Below, one piece after another: positions 52,980 to 62,619 of a DNA stretch of 64,000 nt (the stretch's first letter is position 1; each line of letters starts with the position of its first letter). Where the stretch lies: contig CAWDNS010000001.1 in assembly GCA_963803775.1 (NCBI GenBank), positions 1-64,000 of the forward strand, given 5' to 3'. The stretch is from JABCZH01 sp963803775 (lineage in GTDB: Bacteria > Acidobacteriota > Terriglobia > Terriglobales > Acidobacteriaceae). The position numbers and the translations under genes are program-made. Below the pieces are notes generated by a model, which had not been told where the DNA came from, searched no databases, and worked only from the letters and a program-made list of their open reading frames with translations.

Positions 52980-55475
52980 CTAAGACGAAGCGGTGGCCGC
53001 CTCCAACGGGGCGGACCGCTCGTAGTCGCATTCCTTATTAGGGCAGGCGATCACCGGGCCTGACTTAACAAACTTCTCGACCAGGAATTCATGGCCGCAA
53101 GCCGGACACTTCTCCGCAATCGGCTTGTAGGCCGAAGTGAATTTGCACTTGGGGTAATTGGAGCATCCGTAAAAAGTGTTGCCCTTGCGCGCGCTCTTCT
53201 CCGCCAGATCGCCGTCTTGCAGAGCGGGCACTTCACGCCGATGAAGTTCTGCTTCACATACTTGCACTCGGGATAGCCGCTGCACGCGGTGAACTCGCCG
53301 TAACGGCCGTGGCGGATCATCATGTTGCGTCCGCACTTGGGGCAAAGCTCATCGAGCGGAATGTCCGGGACCTTCTTGCCCTGATCCAGACGGCGCGTGG
53401 TCTTGCAGTCGGGATATCCGGTGCAAGCCATGAACTGCCCGAAGCGTCCGCGCTTCAGCACCATCACCCGGCCGCAATTCTCGCAATATTCTTCCTGCGT
53501 GGTCTCCTGCACGTCGGCGGAATCCAGGTCAGGCAGATTGATGGGATTTTCTTTGGTGAAGGTGCAGCTGTTGGGATCTTCCTTGTCGTAGGAACTGCAG
53601 GCGTAGAAGGAGCCGTGCTTGCCCCACTTGATGACCAGCGGCGAGCCACAGCGCTCGCACTTCTCGTCGGTGGGCTTCTCCATCCGCTTGATGTTCTCCA
53701 TGTGCTTGGCGGCGTACTGGAGATCTTTCTCGAACTTCTTGTAGAAGCCCGCCAGACGCATCAGTCCACGTTCTCTTTGCCTTCTTCGATCTCGTCGAGT
53801 TCTTCTTCCAGGCGTGCGGTGTATTGCATATCGAAAATGTCGTTGAAGTTCGCCACCAGCAGATCGGTCACGACCAGGCCAATTTCGGTGGGAGTGAACT
53901 TGCCGCCCAGCTTCTGCACGTACTGGCGCTCCTGGATGGTGCTGAGAATCGCCGAATAGGTGGACGGACGGCCGATGCCGCGCTCTTCCAGCTCCTTCAC
54001 CAGCGACGCTTCGTTGAAGCGCGGAGGCGGCTCGGTGAAGTGCTGCTCCGGCTTCAGATCCTTGAGCGTGAGCTTCTGGCCCGGCTTCGAGCGGCGGCAG
54101 CTTGTGTTTCAGTTCTTCGTCTTCTTCGTCCTTGCCTTCCTTCGATTCCTCGTAAACCTTGAGGAAACCTTCGAACTTCAGCACGGAACCGGTCACGCGG
54201 AACCAGAAAGTGTCGTCTCCGGACTTCGCGTCGATGTCGACCGTGGTCTGGTCGAAGACGGCGGGCTTGATTTGCGAGGCCACGAAGCGCTGCCAGATCA
54301 GCTTGTAGACCTTGTACTCGTCTTCTTTCAGATACTGCTTGATCTGGTCGGGATGGCGCGACGCCGAAGTCGGGACGAATGGCCTCGTGCGCGTCCTGCG
54401 CTTCTTTCTTCTCTTTATAGGTGTTCGGCGATTCGGGCAGAAACTGCTTGCCGTACTGAGTCTTGATGTACTCGCGCACCTCGGCCAGGGCATCATTCGA
54501 CACGCGCGTCGAATCGGTACGCATGTAGGTGATGAGACCGACCAGTCCTTCTTCGCCCAGATCGACGCCTTCATAGAGGCGCTGGGCGATCATCATGGTG
54601 CGCTTCACGCTGAAGCGCAGCTTGCGCGAGGAGTCCTGTTGGAGCTTGCTGGTGGTGAACGGCGGGGTCGCATTGCGGCGGCGCTCCTTGCGATCAACCG
54701 AGCGGACCACCCAGTCCGCTTTCTCCAGGGCAGCGCGGATCTTCTCGGCTTCCTCGCCGTTGTGGACATCGGCCTTTTCCTCGCCTTTGCCGACGAAGCG
54801 AGCATCGAAGGCGGCGAGCTTGGGTCCGGCAAGATGAGCGTCGATGGTCCAGTATTCCTTCTTCTCGAACGCCTTGATTTCGCGCTCGCGCTCGACGATC
54901 AGGCGCAGCGCGACGGTCTGCACGCGACCGGCGGAAAGACCGCGGCGCACTTTGTCCCAGAACAGTGGCGAGACCTGATATCCGACCAGGCGGTCGAGCA
55001 CGCGCCGCGTCTGCTGCGCGTCGACCAGGTGCTGGTCGATGTCGCGGGGATGTTCGAAAGCCTCCTGCACGGCGCGCTTGGTGATTTCGTTGAAGGTGAC
55101 GCGGCGGATGCGCTCGCCGCCATCTTCATCGTCGCCTTTGGCTTTCTTTTTCTTCTTCTTGGCCTTGGCGCCATCGCCCAATTCTTCGGCCAGGTGAGCG
55201 GCGATGGCTTCGCCTTCGCGGTCCGGGTCAGGCGCCAGATAAATGGTGTCGGCGGACATGGCCAGCTTCTTCAGCTTGGCGAGAACTTTCTCTTTGCCGG
55301 GAATGACGACGTATTCGGTGGCGAAGTCGTTGTCGATATCGACACCCAGCGTCTTCTTGGGCAGATCTTTGACGTGACCGAGCGAGGCTTCGACCGTGAA
55401 GCCTGCGCCCAGATATTTTTGGATCGTCTTCGCCTTGGCCGGCGATTCGACGATGACTAAACCTTTGCCAATGGA
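52980..55475 (-). pseudogene. topA: DNA topoisomerase I, interrupted by four to five frameshifts
   Basis: Joining frames gives a complete type IA enzyme. The Toprim domain starts VIVESPAKAKTIQKYLGAGF and has DPDREGEAIAAHL. The catalytic tyrosine lies in LVGLITYMRTDSTRVS. Then come AHEAIRP, the core region GIGRPSTYSAILSTIQERQY, and four C-terminal zinc ribbons of the CxxCG...CSSYxxC type, the last ending CPNKECDYERSAPLEAATASS. Frame changes lie near 54370 (CCCGACT for CCCACT), 54090 (CTCGAAG for CTCAAG), 53765 (a base lost) and 53215 (a base lost after AAG). The start is unclear: an ATT at 55475 or a TTG one base off (AKV, then LVIVES). A gene this essential is unlikely to be dead, so assembly error is likely. 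It relaxes negative supercoils. dprA is upstream in the same direction. Confidence 0.88.
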
Positions 55476-55550
55476 ACCTCAATGAATGCATTTGCTTTTG
55501 AAGCTAGCACGAATGTCAAGCTGGCAACAAGTTTCCGCAGTAGCTTCTGG

Positions 55551-55681
55551 CTTCTAGCTGCTAGCTGCTAGCTCGCAACTCGCGCCGCAACGAGGCCACA
55601 TTCGCTGGACTTTAGCACTCTCGCTTCCAGATCCGCAAGTCATCCACTGCAGAAATCGCAACCTACGCTAGCAGCTAGAAG
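55551..55681. repeat. 15-bp inverted repeat around the topA/dprA gap
   Basis: CTTCTAGCTGCTAGC at 55551-55565 and its exact reverse complement at 55667-55681 face each other over 101 bp. The left arm continues as tandem CTGCTAG units. The right arm overlaps the dprA stop codon. It could form a long-range hairpin in the dprA-topA message or be a remnant of a small mobile repeat. Confidence 0.6.
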
Positions 55682-56845
55682 CTTTTCACAAAATTCTTCC
55701 CCGGCAACTGCTTCACTTTGCCGGCCAGTTCCAGTTCGAAGAGCGCCGCAAAAATCTCCGAGGAGGACAATCCCGGCTCAAGCCGCTCAACGATCTCATC
55801 AATGTGGGTGGCTTCGTCGGCCTTGAGAAGGGCGAAAATCTTTTTCTCGTGCGGCGGCAGTTCGTTTTCCTGGAATAGAGATGCGGTTTGCCCCGCCGGC
55901 GATTCATCCGCGCCCAACGGCTGAAGCCTAAGTCGCACATCTGTAGGGAGTTCCTCCCACACGTCTTCCCAGGTGGCCACCAGCTTGGCGCCCTGCTTGA
56001 TCAGCGTATTGGGACCCCAAGAGTTCTTGTTGGTGACGTTGCCCGGAACGGCATAAACATCGCGACTCTGCTCCAGGGCGCAGCGCGCGGTAATGCGAGT
56101 GCCACTGTACTCGGCGGCCTCAACCACCAGTACCCCGAGGGAGATTCCGCTAATAATCCGATTGCGAATGGGGAAATTCTGGGGCGCGGCAAACGTTCCC
56201 ATGGGAAACTCGGAGATCACGGCTCCTCCCGCGGCAAGCATCTGATCCATCAGCCGCGCGTTTTCCTTGGGATAGGTGACATCCACACCGGTCCCGAATA
56301 CCGCCACGGTCTTTCCCTTGCCCGTGAGCGCGCCGCGGTGACCCGCCGTGTCCACGCCGCGGGCCATCCCGCTGAAAATTACTAGCCCTCGGGCGGCCAG
56401 ATCGCAGGCCAGTCGCTCCGCCATTCCTAATCCGTAAGGAGTCGGATGCCGTGTGCCCACAAGGGCGATTCCTGGCTGCGAGATTACCGCGTCATTGCCG
56501 CGCACATAGAGAATGAGCGGAGGGTCGTAGATCTGCTTCAGTTGGGAGGGATATGCGGAGTCATCCAAAGAGATGACCTTGACGTCCGCGGCTGCGGCGC
56601 GGGCGAGTTCGTCCTGCGCCAGCTCCAGGGAGCGTCCCGTGCCCAGCGATTGCGCGGACACCGCCCGGACGCCGGTGGCCTCCAACTCAGTCAGTGACGC
56701 CTGAAAAACAGCGTTTATACTCGCCAAAGAACTCGACCAGGCGGCGTCCGCGGGTTGGCCCAAGGCCCGGTGTCATGGCGAGGGCGAGCCACTGGCGGGT
56801 GGTGGTTTCGACAGTTCTGTCAGATGCGGCGAGGGTTGCGGACAC
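55675..56845 (-). pseudogene. dprA: DNA processing protein DprA, one frameshift near the N-terminus
   Basis: The start is GTG 56845 with GGAGG just upstream; it encodes a short N-terminal region RQWLALAMTPGLGPTRGRRLVEFFG. The frame changes near 56715 and continues to the stop. The Rossmann-like core has GIALVGTRHPTPYGLGMAERLACDLA, FSGMARGVDTAGHRGAL, FGTGVDVTYPKEN and FPIRNRIISGISLGVLVVEAAEYSGT. A C-terminal winged-helix (DMLA1-like) domain HIDEIVERLEPGLSSSEIFAALFELEL is present. DprA loads RecA on incoming single strands in natural transformation. It is followed by topA in the same direction, a common arrangement. The break is probably an indel error. Confidence 0.88.
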
Positions 56846-56945
56846 GAATGACCTCCATCAGGCTTCTTGGCGCATCTATACACGGCAGGAAACTAGAGTC
56901 AAGGTCAGATGAACATTGGGCTTTGTTAGAATGATGACTTCCCGA

Positions 56946-57783
56946 ATGAGACGCCTGCGCATCTCCGCCATTTCCTATCTGAACACTGCGCCCCTGATGT
57001 GGGACTTCGAGCATGGTCGGGCGCGGCGAGGCTTTCGACATTTCCTACACCCTCCCGGCGCAATGTGCAGCCAGCTTGCGGGATGGAGCGGCGGACATCG
57101 GTATCATTCCGGCGGCGGCATATTGCAGCGTTCCCGACCTTGCCGTCATTCCCGGAGTCGCGATCGCGTCGCGCCGAGCGGTGCGGTCGATTCTGCTGGT
57201 TAGCAAAGTGCCGCTGGAGGATATTCAGACCGTTGCGCTCGATACTTCATCGATGACATCGGTCGCGCTGACCAAGGTTTTGTTTGCCAAGTGGTGGGGC
57301 GGACAGCGAACATTTGCAGCGATGGCGCCCGACATCGCACAAATGTTGGAGCAGTACGATGCGGGGCTAGTGATCGGCGATCCTGCGCTGCAGATTGATC
57401 GTTCGCGATACGTCACTTACGATCTGGCGGAAGAATGGATCCGCTTCACCGGCAGGCCGTTTGTGTTCGCCTTCTGGGCGGTGCGGCAAGCTGCCTTGCG
57501 GGGTGCCGCAAGTGATACAGACCTGGCCGCCTTGTTTCAGCAGTCGCGCGACCACGGGCTGGCTCCGGAGAATGTGAATCGCATGGCACGCGAGTGGGCC
57601 CCTCGCCTGGGATTAACCGAGGCCGCAGTAGGAGATTACCTGACTCACAGCATCCATTATTCTCTGGACGCAGAGTGTTTGGCGGGTCTGCGGCTGTTTT
57701 ATCGGTACGCGGAGGAGTGCGGGGCACTTCCGCAAGCCGCGCCATTACAGTTTCTGGAAGTTGCCAGAGCAGCAGCCAGTTGA
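56946..57783 (+). pseudogene. mqnA: Chorismate dehydratase MqnA, one frameshift
   Basis: The N-terminal LRISAISYLNTAPLMWDFEHG begins at 56946, and the rest (GEAFDISYTLPAQCAASLRDGAADIGIIPAAAY, onwards to the end) is in another frame from about 57020. Together they give the usual length of about 278 residues with the family marks YLNTAPL, DIGIIP, LVSKVPLEDIQTVALDTSSMTSVALTKVL and LVIGDPAL. MqnA makes 3-enolpyruvoylbenzoate from chorismate, the first step of the futalosine menaquinone pathway. mqnC follows after 173 bp. A single base near 57015-57025 restores the frame. Confidence 0.88.
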
Positions 57784-57789
57784 TGGCAT

Positions 57790-57900
57790 CAGGCTTTTCT
57801 TTGCGCCGTTAGCGAAGCCTTTCGCGTACTTCGCGGTTACAGCCTTTTACCGCAAAGGACGCAAAGTTTGCGCGCAAAGATCGCTAAGACAACCTGGCCT
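57790..57900. repeat. GCGAAG/CGCAAAG-type dispersed repeat between mqnA and mqnC
   Basis: CTTTCGCGTACTTCGCGGT and, after about 11 bases, ACCGCAAAGGACGCAAAG form an imperfect inverted repeat, followed by more CGCAAAG words. Related words occur in the gaps at 11420-11520 and 13575-13665. Such CACAGAG/CGCAAAG elements are scattered in intergenic DNA of many soil bacteria. Confidence 0.45.
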
Positions 57901-57956
57901 GATGCGGCTCGGCTTGGCGCTTCGCTTCTGCGTCCGCTAGAATTGTCGCAAGCGAT

Positions 57957-59003
57957 ATGTCTTTGACCAAACAACAAGCCGTCGATCTCTTTCGCTCCGA
58001 TGACCTGGTTGGTATCGGCATGGAGGCCAACGCCGTGCGCCGCCGATTGCATCCCGAGGGCGTCGTCACCTACATAATCGATCGAAACATCAACTACACG
58101 AACTACTGCACGGAGTACTGCACCTTCTGTGCTTTTTACCGGCCGTTGAAAGGGCCGAAGTCGACAGAGGGCTACATCCTCGATTTTGAGACCATCTACG
58201 AGAAGATTCGCGAGACTGTGGAACTCGGCGGGACTGGTGTGCTGATGCAGGGGGGATTGCACCCCGACCTGAAGATCGATTGGCATGAGCAGATGCTGCG
58301 CGGCATCAAGCAACGCTTTCCGCAAGTTCACATGCATTGCTACTCAGCGTCGGAGATCATCGCCATCGCCGAATACAGCAGCCTGAGCATTCGCGACACC
58401 ATTGCACGGCTGCGCGACGCCGGTCTGGATTCGATTCCCGGCGGCGGCGCCGAGATTCTCGACGACGAAGTGCGTTACAAGATTGCGCGCTTGAAGTGTC
58501 TGACTGAAGACTGGCTCAACGTACACCGCACCGCCCATCAACTCGGCATGCGAACCACTGCGACCATGATGTTTGGCGTAGGCGAGAACTACCAGAACCG
58601 CGTCAACCACTTGCAACGGCTTTACGAGTTGCAAGAAGAAACCGGCGGGTTCACCGCGTTCATTCCCTGGACGTTCCAGCCGGCAAACACCGCGCTGGGC
58701 GGGCGGCACTGGGACGAGGCCACGTCTGTCGAATACTTAAAAACGCTGGCCATCTCGCGGCTTTACCTTTCCAATTTCCTCAACGTGCAATCCAGTTGGG
58801 TGACGCAGGGACTGAAAGTCTGCCAGCTCGGTTTGCAGTTCGGCGGCAACGATGTAGGGTCAGTGATGCTGGAAGAGAATGTCGTTCGCGCGGCTGGCGT
58901 AACCAACTGCACCACCGAAGAAGAGCTGCGGCGAATCATTCGCGACGCGGGGTTTAGGCCGGCGCAGCGGGATACGCTGTATAGGACGTACTTCCTGAAC
59001 TAG
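57957..59003 (+). CDS. mqnC: Dehypoxanthine futalosine cyclase MqnC
   Basis: 348 residues, standard length. The radical SAM cysteines are C51, C55 and C58 (NYCTEYCTFCAFYR), with GGTGVLMQGGLHPDL as the SAM-binding glycine loop and HMHCYSASEI, IPGGGAEILDDEVR and TTATMMFGVGE further on. It cyclises dehypoxanthine futalosine using a radical mechanism to give the spiro intermediate of menaquinone synthesis. mqnA lies just upstream and mqnD 4 kb downstream. Confidence 0.95.
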   Translation: MSLTKQQAVDLFRSDDLVGIGMEANAVRRRLHPEGVVTYIIDRNINYTNYCTEYCTFCAFYRPLKGPKSTEGYILDFETIYEKIRETVELGGTGVLMQGGLHPDLKIDWHEQMLRGIKQRFPQVHMHCYSASEIIAIAEYSSLSIRDTIARLRDAGLDSIPGGGAEILDDEVRYKIARLKCLTEDWLNVHRTAHQLGMRTTATMMFGVGENYQNRVNHLQRLYELQEETGGFTAFIPWTFQPANTALGGRHWDEATSVEYLKTLAISRLYLSNFLNVQSSWVTQGLKVCQLGLQFGGNDVGSVMLEENVVRAAGVTNCTTEEELRRIIRDAGFRPAQRDTLYRTYFLN

Positions 59004-59013
59004 CGAGCAAATG

Positions 59014-59040
59014 AAAACGGCCTCGATTTCTCGAGACCGT
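59014..59040 (-). terminator. Hairpin with T-run, probably ending the tRNA transcript
   Basis: On the minus strand CGGTCTCGA and TCGAGGCCG pair with one mismatch around GAAA, followed by TTTTCATTT. It also lies 12 bp after the mqnC stop and may act on the plus strand without a T run. Confidence 0.5.
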
Positions 59041-59048
59041 CCTCGAAA

Positions 59049-59063
59049 CACAGTACCCCGTCA
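59049..59063 (+). repeat. 15-bp inverted copy of the tRNA anticodon arm
   Basis: CACAGTACCCCGTCA is identical to the minus-strand tRNA from D-stem end through anticodon position 37 (59220-59234) but lies on the opposite strand, 157 bp away. An exact 15-mer match over this distance is very unlikely by chance. Confidence 0.55.
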
Positions 59064-59183
59064 AGATCGTCTACATTATCGTTCCGCCTGTGCGCCTAAA
59101 TCAAGTTAGTTCGCTAAAAGGCTGGCCGCGCCGTCTCGGCTGACCCATTTTGGCAAACGAGTGCCATTCCCGCAACCCGGGAG

Positions 59184-59255
59184 TGGACCTGGCGGGATTC
59201 GAACCCACACCTGTTACCGTGACGGGGTACTGTGCTGCCATTACACCACAGGCCC
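59184..59255 (-). tRNA. tRNA, anticodon apparently GTC (Asp), with unusual anticodon arm
   Basis: 72 nt fold as a cloverleaf: acceptor GGGCCTG/CAGGTCC (one G-U), D arm GTGT/GCAC around AATGGCA, T arm GTGGG-TTCGAAT-CCCGC, discriminator A73, no encoded CCA. The anticodon arm reads GTACC-CCGTCAC-GGTAA. Anticodon GTC at 34-36 would read aspartate codons, but position 33 is C instead of the almost universal U, pair 27-43 is G-A, and position 73 is A rather than the G common in bacterial tRNA-Asp. It may be an odd or damaged tRNA; identity is uncertain. Confidence 0.7.
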
Positions 59256-59405
59256 ACAGCGCAAAGGTATTTGCCAGCCTCACAGAAAGCATGTTCACCT
59301 GTCACACCGTCGATGGTCGCATTCCCGTTCCGACGCACTCGTTCAGGTAGAATAAGTGTTTTGCAAGCTAGGCTGTGAGCCGCTGAGGGGCTCCCACTCG
59401 TTCGC

Positions 59406-61025
59406 ATGTTCCTCTCTTTCCAACTGTTAGCGGCAGCCTTCGCTCCTAAAGGCGTGGGCCAGTATATCCGCCAGCATTTCCTTGACAAGACCTTTCAGGG
59501 TCTCTACCACGTCAATGCCTTCGACCTGGCGCTGCTGATCCCCTACTTCATCGTGCTGGTTCTGCTGGCTTCCTACGGCGCACACCGCTATGTGCTGGTT
59601 TATCTCTACTACAAGCACAAGAAAAACCGGACCACCGAACCAACTTCGCATTTTTCCGAGTTGCCGCGAGTCACCGTGCAGTTGCCGATCTTCAACGAGC
59701 AGTTTGTGGTGGAACGGCTGCTGGAGGCGGTTTGCCGTCTGAAATATCCAAGAGAGAAACTCGACATTCAAGTATTGGACGATTCAACCGACGAGACCGA
59801 AGCTGTTGCGCGGGGTCTGGTAAATCACTACCAAGCGCAGGGGTTTCCGATTACCTACCACCATCGTGAGAACCGTGAAGGATTCAAGGCCGGCGCGCTG
59901 GCCGAAGGGATGAAAACGGCGAAAGGTGAGTTCATTGCCATTTTCGACGCCGACTTCGTCCCCCCGGAAGATTTCTTGTTGCGCACCATCCACCACCTTA
60001 GCGATCCCAAGATCGGCATGGTGCAGACGCGCTGGACTCATATCAATCGCAATTATTCGTTTCTTACCGAGGTCGAGGCCATTCTGCTCGATGGCCACTT
60101 TGTGCTCGAGCATTCCGGGCGGGCGCGCAGCGGCGTTTTCTTCAACTTTAACGGTACCGCTGGAGTGTGGCGTAGGGCGGCGATTGAAGAGGCCGGCGGC
60201 TGGCAGCACGACACCCTGACCGAGGACACAGATCTTTCTTATCGGGCGCAACTCAAAGGCTGGAAATTCATTTACCTCCAGGACGTCGAGTGCCCGGCTG
60301 AACTGCCGGTCGAGATGACCGCCTTCAAAACGCAACAGGCTCGGTGGGCGAAGGGATTGATCCAGACCAGCAAGAAAATATTGCCTAAGGTTCTGAAGAG
60401 CGATCAGCGTTTTCACGTCAAACTGGAAGCCTGGTATCACTTGACCGCGAACCTCAGCTATCCGTTGATGGTGGTGCTGTCTGTTTTGTTGATGCCGGCC
60501 ATGATCATTCGTTTTTATCAAGGCTGGTTTCAGATGATGTATATCGACCTGCCATTGTTTCTGGCCTCGACATTTTCGATCTCCAGTTTCTATCTGGTAT
60601 CACAGCGCGAGTTGTTTCCGGGAAAATGGTTTCGGGCTCTGCTTTATCTTCCCTTTCTGATGGCGCTTGGCATCGGCCTGACCGTGACCAATACGCGAGC
60701 GGTGCTGGAGGCTCTGGTTGGAAAACAAACGGCGTTTGCACGCACCCCGAAATATCACGTGGAGACCAGAAAAGACAAAGTGCGCGCTAACACGTATCGT
60801 CGCCGCCTGGGGTGGGTACCGTGGGTGGAATTGCTGATTGGCTGTTATTTTGCCTTCACGGTTTATTACGCGATCGACAACGAGAATTACATCACGGTTC
60901 CCTTTCTGATTCTCTTTGTCGTGGGATATTGGTATACGGGGCTAATGTCGCTGTTGCAAGGGCGGCTCTCCGGGATGTCGCTAAGCACGGAGACCCATAC
61001 CAAGCCCTTTCCGGTTGGGGTTTGA
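59406..61025 (+). CDS. Membrane glycosyltransferase family 2 (cellulose synthase-like)
   Basis: 539 residues. A first membrane segment (ALLIPYFIVLVLLASYGAH) precedes the cytosolic GT-A domain with VTVQLPIFNEQFVVERLLEAV, LDDSTDETE, FDADFVPPEDF (DxD), EDTDLSYRAQLKGW and QQARWAKG (the QxxRW motif of processive enzymes). Three or four membrane helices follow, and a final cytoplasmic tail. This layout is that of beta-glycan or glucosyl-lipid synthases. The sugar and acceptor are not evident from neighbours. It is followed after 42 bp by an M24 peptidase. Confidence 0.85.
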   Translation: MFLSFQLLAAAFAPKGVGQYIRQHFLDKTFQGLYHVNAFDLALLIPYFIVLVLLASYGAHRYVLVYLYYKHKKNRTTEPTSHFSELPRVTVQLPIFNEQFVVERLLEAVCRLKYPREKLDIQVLDDSTDETEAVARGLVNHYQAQGFPITYHHRENREGFKAGALAEGMKTAKGEFIAIFDADFVPPEDFLLRTIHHLSDPKIGMVQTRWTHINRNYSFLTEVEAILLDGHFVLEHSGRARSGVFFNFNGTAGVWRRAAIEEAGGWQHDTLTEDTDLSYRAQLKGWKFIYLQDVECPAELPVEMTAFKTQQARWAKGLIQTSKKILPKVLKSDQRFHVKLEAWYHLTANLSYPLMVVLSVLLMPAMIIRFYQGWFQMMYIDLPLFLASTFSISSFYLVSQRELFPGKWFRALLYLPFLMALGIGLTVTNTRAVLEALVGKQTAFARTPKYHVETRKDKVRANTYRRRLGWVPWVELLIGCYFAFTVYYAIDNENYITVPFLILFVVGYWYTGLMSLLQGRLSGMSLSTETHTKPFPVGV

Positions 61026-61067
61026 TATTCGCAGTTTTTGAATCTTGCAATCTAAGGAAACAAAACA

Positions 61068-62402
61068 ATGCGTAGATTCTTGTTCGTAGTTTTGCTCTTC
61101 GCCCAGGCCGTATGGGCATTGGACCGCCAGCCCAACGCAGACTACCACGCCCGGCGGGTGGCTCTCGCGGCCAAGATCCCGAATGCGGGTATGGCGATCC
61201 TGTTTTCCCCGCCCGAGAGCGAAGGACCGAACGATGTCTTCACCTACCGGCAGGAAAACAATTTTTTCTATCTCTCTGGATGGCCTGAGCCGGGCGCGGC
61301 GCTGTTGATCGCGCCGGCAGTCGAGGCGAAGGACAACTCGCCCGCCCGTCCCTACACCGAGATTTTATTTCTCCCCTCTCGCAATCCCGTGCAAGAGAAG
61401 TGGACGGGACCGAAGCTAGGCGCCGAGAACCCGGGCGCGCCGCAGCTCACCGGCTTCGATCAAGTGAAAGTACTCGAAGACATGCGCGGCGTGATCTACG
61501 GTCTTCTTTCCGAACACCGGGCCGCGATTTACACCGACGTTCCGGCCGCGGGCGAGACCTCAAACTCTGAGGAGTCCTTTAAGTGGCTGGAGCGGGCCAA
61601 TGCGTTCCCGCTTGGCGGCCGTTTTCAGGACGTGCGGCCATTAGTGGAGTCGTTGCGCACCGTGAAGGATGCAGGTGAAATCGATCGAATTCGCAAAGCG
61701 GTTGACGCTTCAGTGGCGGCGCATTTTGCCGCCATGCACGCAGTAAAGCCCGGCGTGAACGAAAGCGAGATTTCCGCTCTTATGCAGTATGAATGGGGCA
61801 AGCGAGGCTGCAACCGGCCGGCGTATTCGCCGATTGTGGGATCGGGACTGAACTCCACAGTGCTGCACTATTCGGAAGATACGGCCATCATGCAGGCCGG
61901 AGATGTGGTGGTAATTGATGCCGCCGGGGAGTATGCGATGTACGCCTCCGACATTACCCGCACGCTGCCGATTTCAGGGAAATTCACTCCTCGCCAGCGC
62001 GAGATTTACGACATTGTTCTGGGCGCGCAACAGGCGGCGATGGACGCCTTTCAGTCCGGAAAATCGACACTGAAGGCCGGCCCCAACACGCTGCAAAAGG
62101 TCGCCTTCGACTACATCAATACTCATGGCAAGGACTCTCACGGAGATCCTCTGGGCAAGTATTTTATTCATGGGTTGGGCCATTACGTGGGCCTGTATGT
62201 CCACGACGCAAATGACTACGATGTTCCGCTGGCTCCGGGATCGGTGTTCACCATCGAGCCGGGAATTTACATTCCCGAGGAGAAGCTGGGAGTCCGCATC
62301 GAAGATATGTATTGGGTCGATGCCAACGGAAAGCTAATCAAGCTGAGCGCAGGGCTGCCATCACAAGCAAAGGATGTAGAACGCATAATGGCCGGGAAGT
62401 AA
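61068..62402 (+). CDS. Exported M24 metallopeptidase (Xaa-Pro aminopeptidase-like)
   Basis: 444 residues with a signal peptide (RFLFVVLLFAQAVWA). The N-terminal creatinase-like domain has FTYRQENNFFYLSGWPEPGAAL. The catalytic domain has the M24 metal ligands: VIDAAGEYAMYASDITRT (two Asp), HGLGHYVGLYVHD (His), FTIEPGIYIPEE (Glu) and GVRIEDMYWV (Glu). It should remove N-terminal residues ahead of proline from peptides in the periplasm. The PepP family normally lacks a signal peptide; secreted forms are common in this phylum. Confidence 0.88.
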   Translation: MRRFLFVVLLFAQAVWALDRQPNADYHARRVALAAKIPNAGMAILFSPPESEGPNDVFTYRQENNFFYLSGWPEPGAALLIAPAVEAKDNSPARPYTEILFLPSRNPVQEKWTGPKLGAENPGAPQLTGFDQVKVLEDMRGVIYGLLSEHRAAIYTDVPAAGETSNSEESFKWLERANAFPLGGRFQDVRPLVESLRTVKDAGEIDRIRKAVDASVAAHFAAMHAVKPGVNESEISALMQYEWGKRGCNRPAYSPIVGSGLNSTVLHYSEDTAIMQAGDVVVIDAAGEYAMYASDITRTLPISGKFTPRQREIYDIVLGAQQAAMDAFQSGKSTLKAGPNTLQKVAFDYINTHGKDSHGDPLGKYFIHGLGHYVGLYVHDANDYDVPLAPGSVFTIEPGIYIPEEKLGVRIEDMYWVDANGKLIKLSAGLPSQAKDVERIMAGK

Positions 62403-62435
62403 ACCCGACAGTTTGATATCCTAGGCATCGTGCGG

Positions 62436-62570
62436 ATGATGTGGTGGTTTCTGATTTTTGCCGGTGGGGCCGGAGCGGCCCTATGGGCGGGCATTGCGGC
62501 CTTTCTTCGTGTGCGACGCCACATCAGGACCTCGACGTCTCAGGAAACGCACACAGAAGAGCGGCATTGA
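62436..62570 (+). CDS. Possible 44-residue membrane peptide
   Basis: Starting MMWWFLIFAGGAGAALWAGI, one hydrophobic helix is followed by a basic RVRRHIR and an acidic tail. It fits between the peptidase stop and bioY. There is no good ribosome binding site, so it may be chance; the helix plus positive residues is the only support. Confidence 0.3.
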   Translation: MMWWFLIFAGGAGAALWAGIAAFLRVRRHIRTSTSQETHTEERH

Positions 62571-62619
62571 GGGAAAGCTGAACGAAGGTGATATTCTGCC
62601 CCACAGTGAGGAAATCATA

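Noticed and set aside
54312..55460. Long rightward open frame (382 codons) opposite topA
   Set aside because: It mirrors the antisense of topA in GC-rich DNA, has no recognisable domain and no ribosome binding site; topA motifs are clear on the other strand.
62458..62619. Upstream TTG start for bioY
   Set aside because: The extra 54 residues are charged and unlike BioY; ATG 62620 has a good ribosome binding site.
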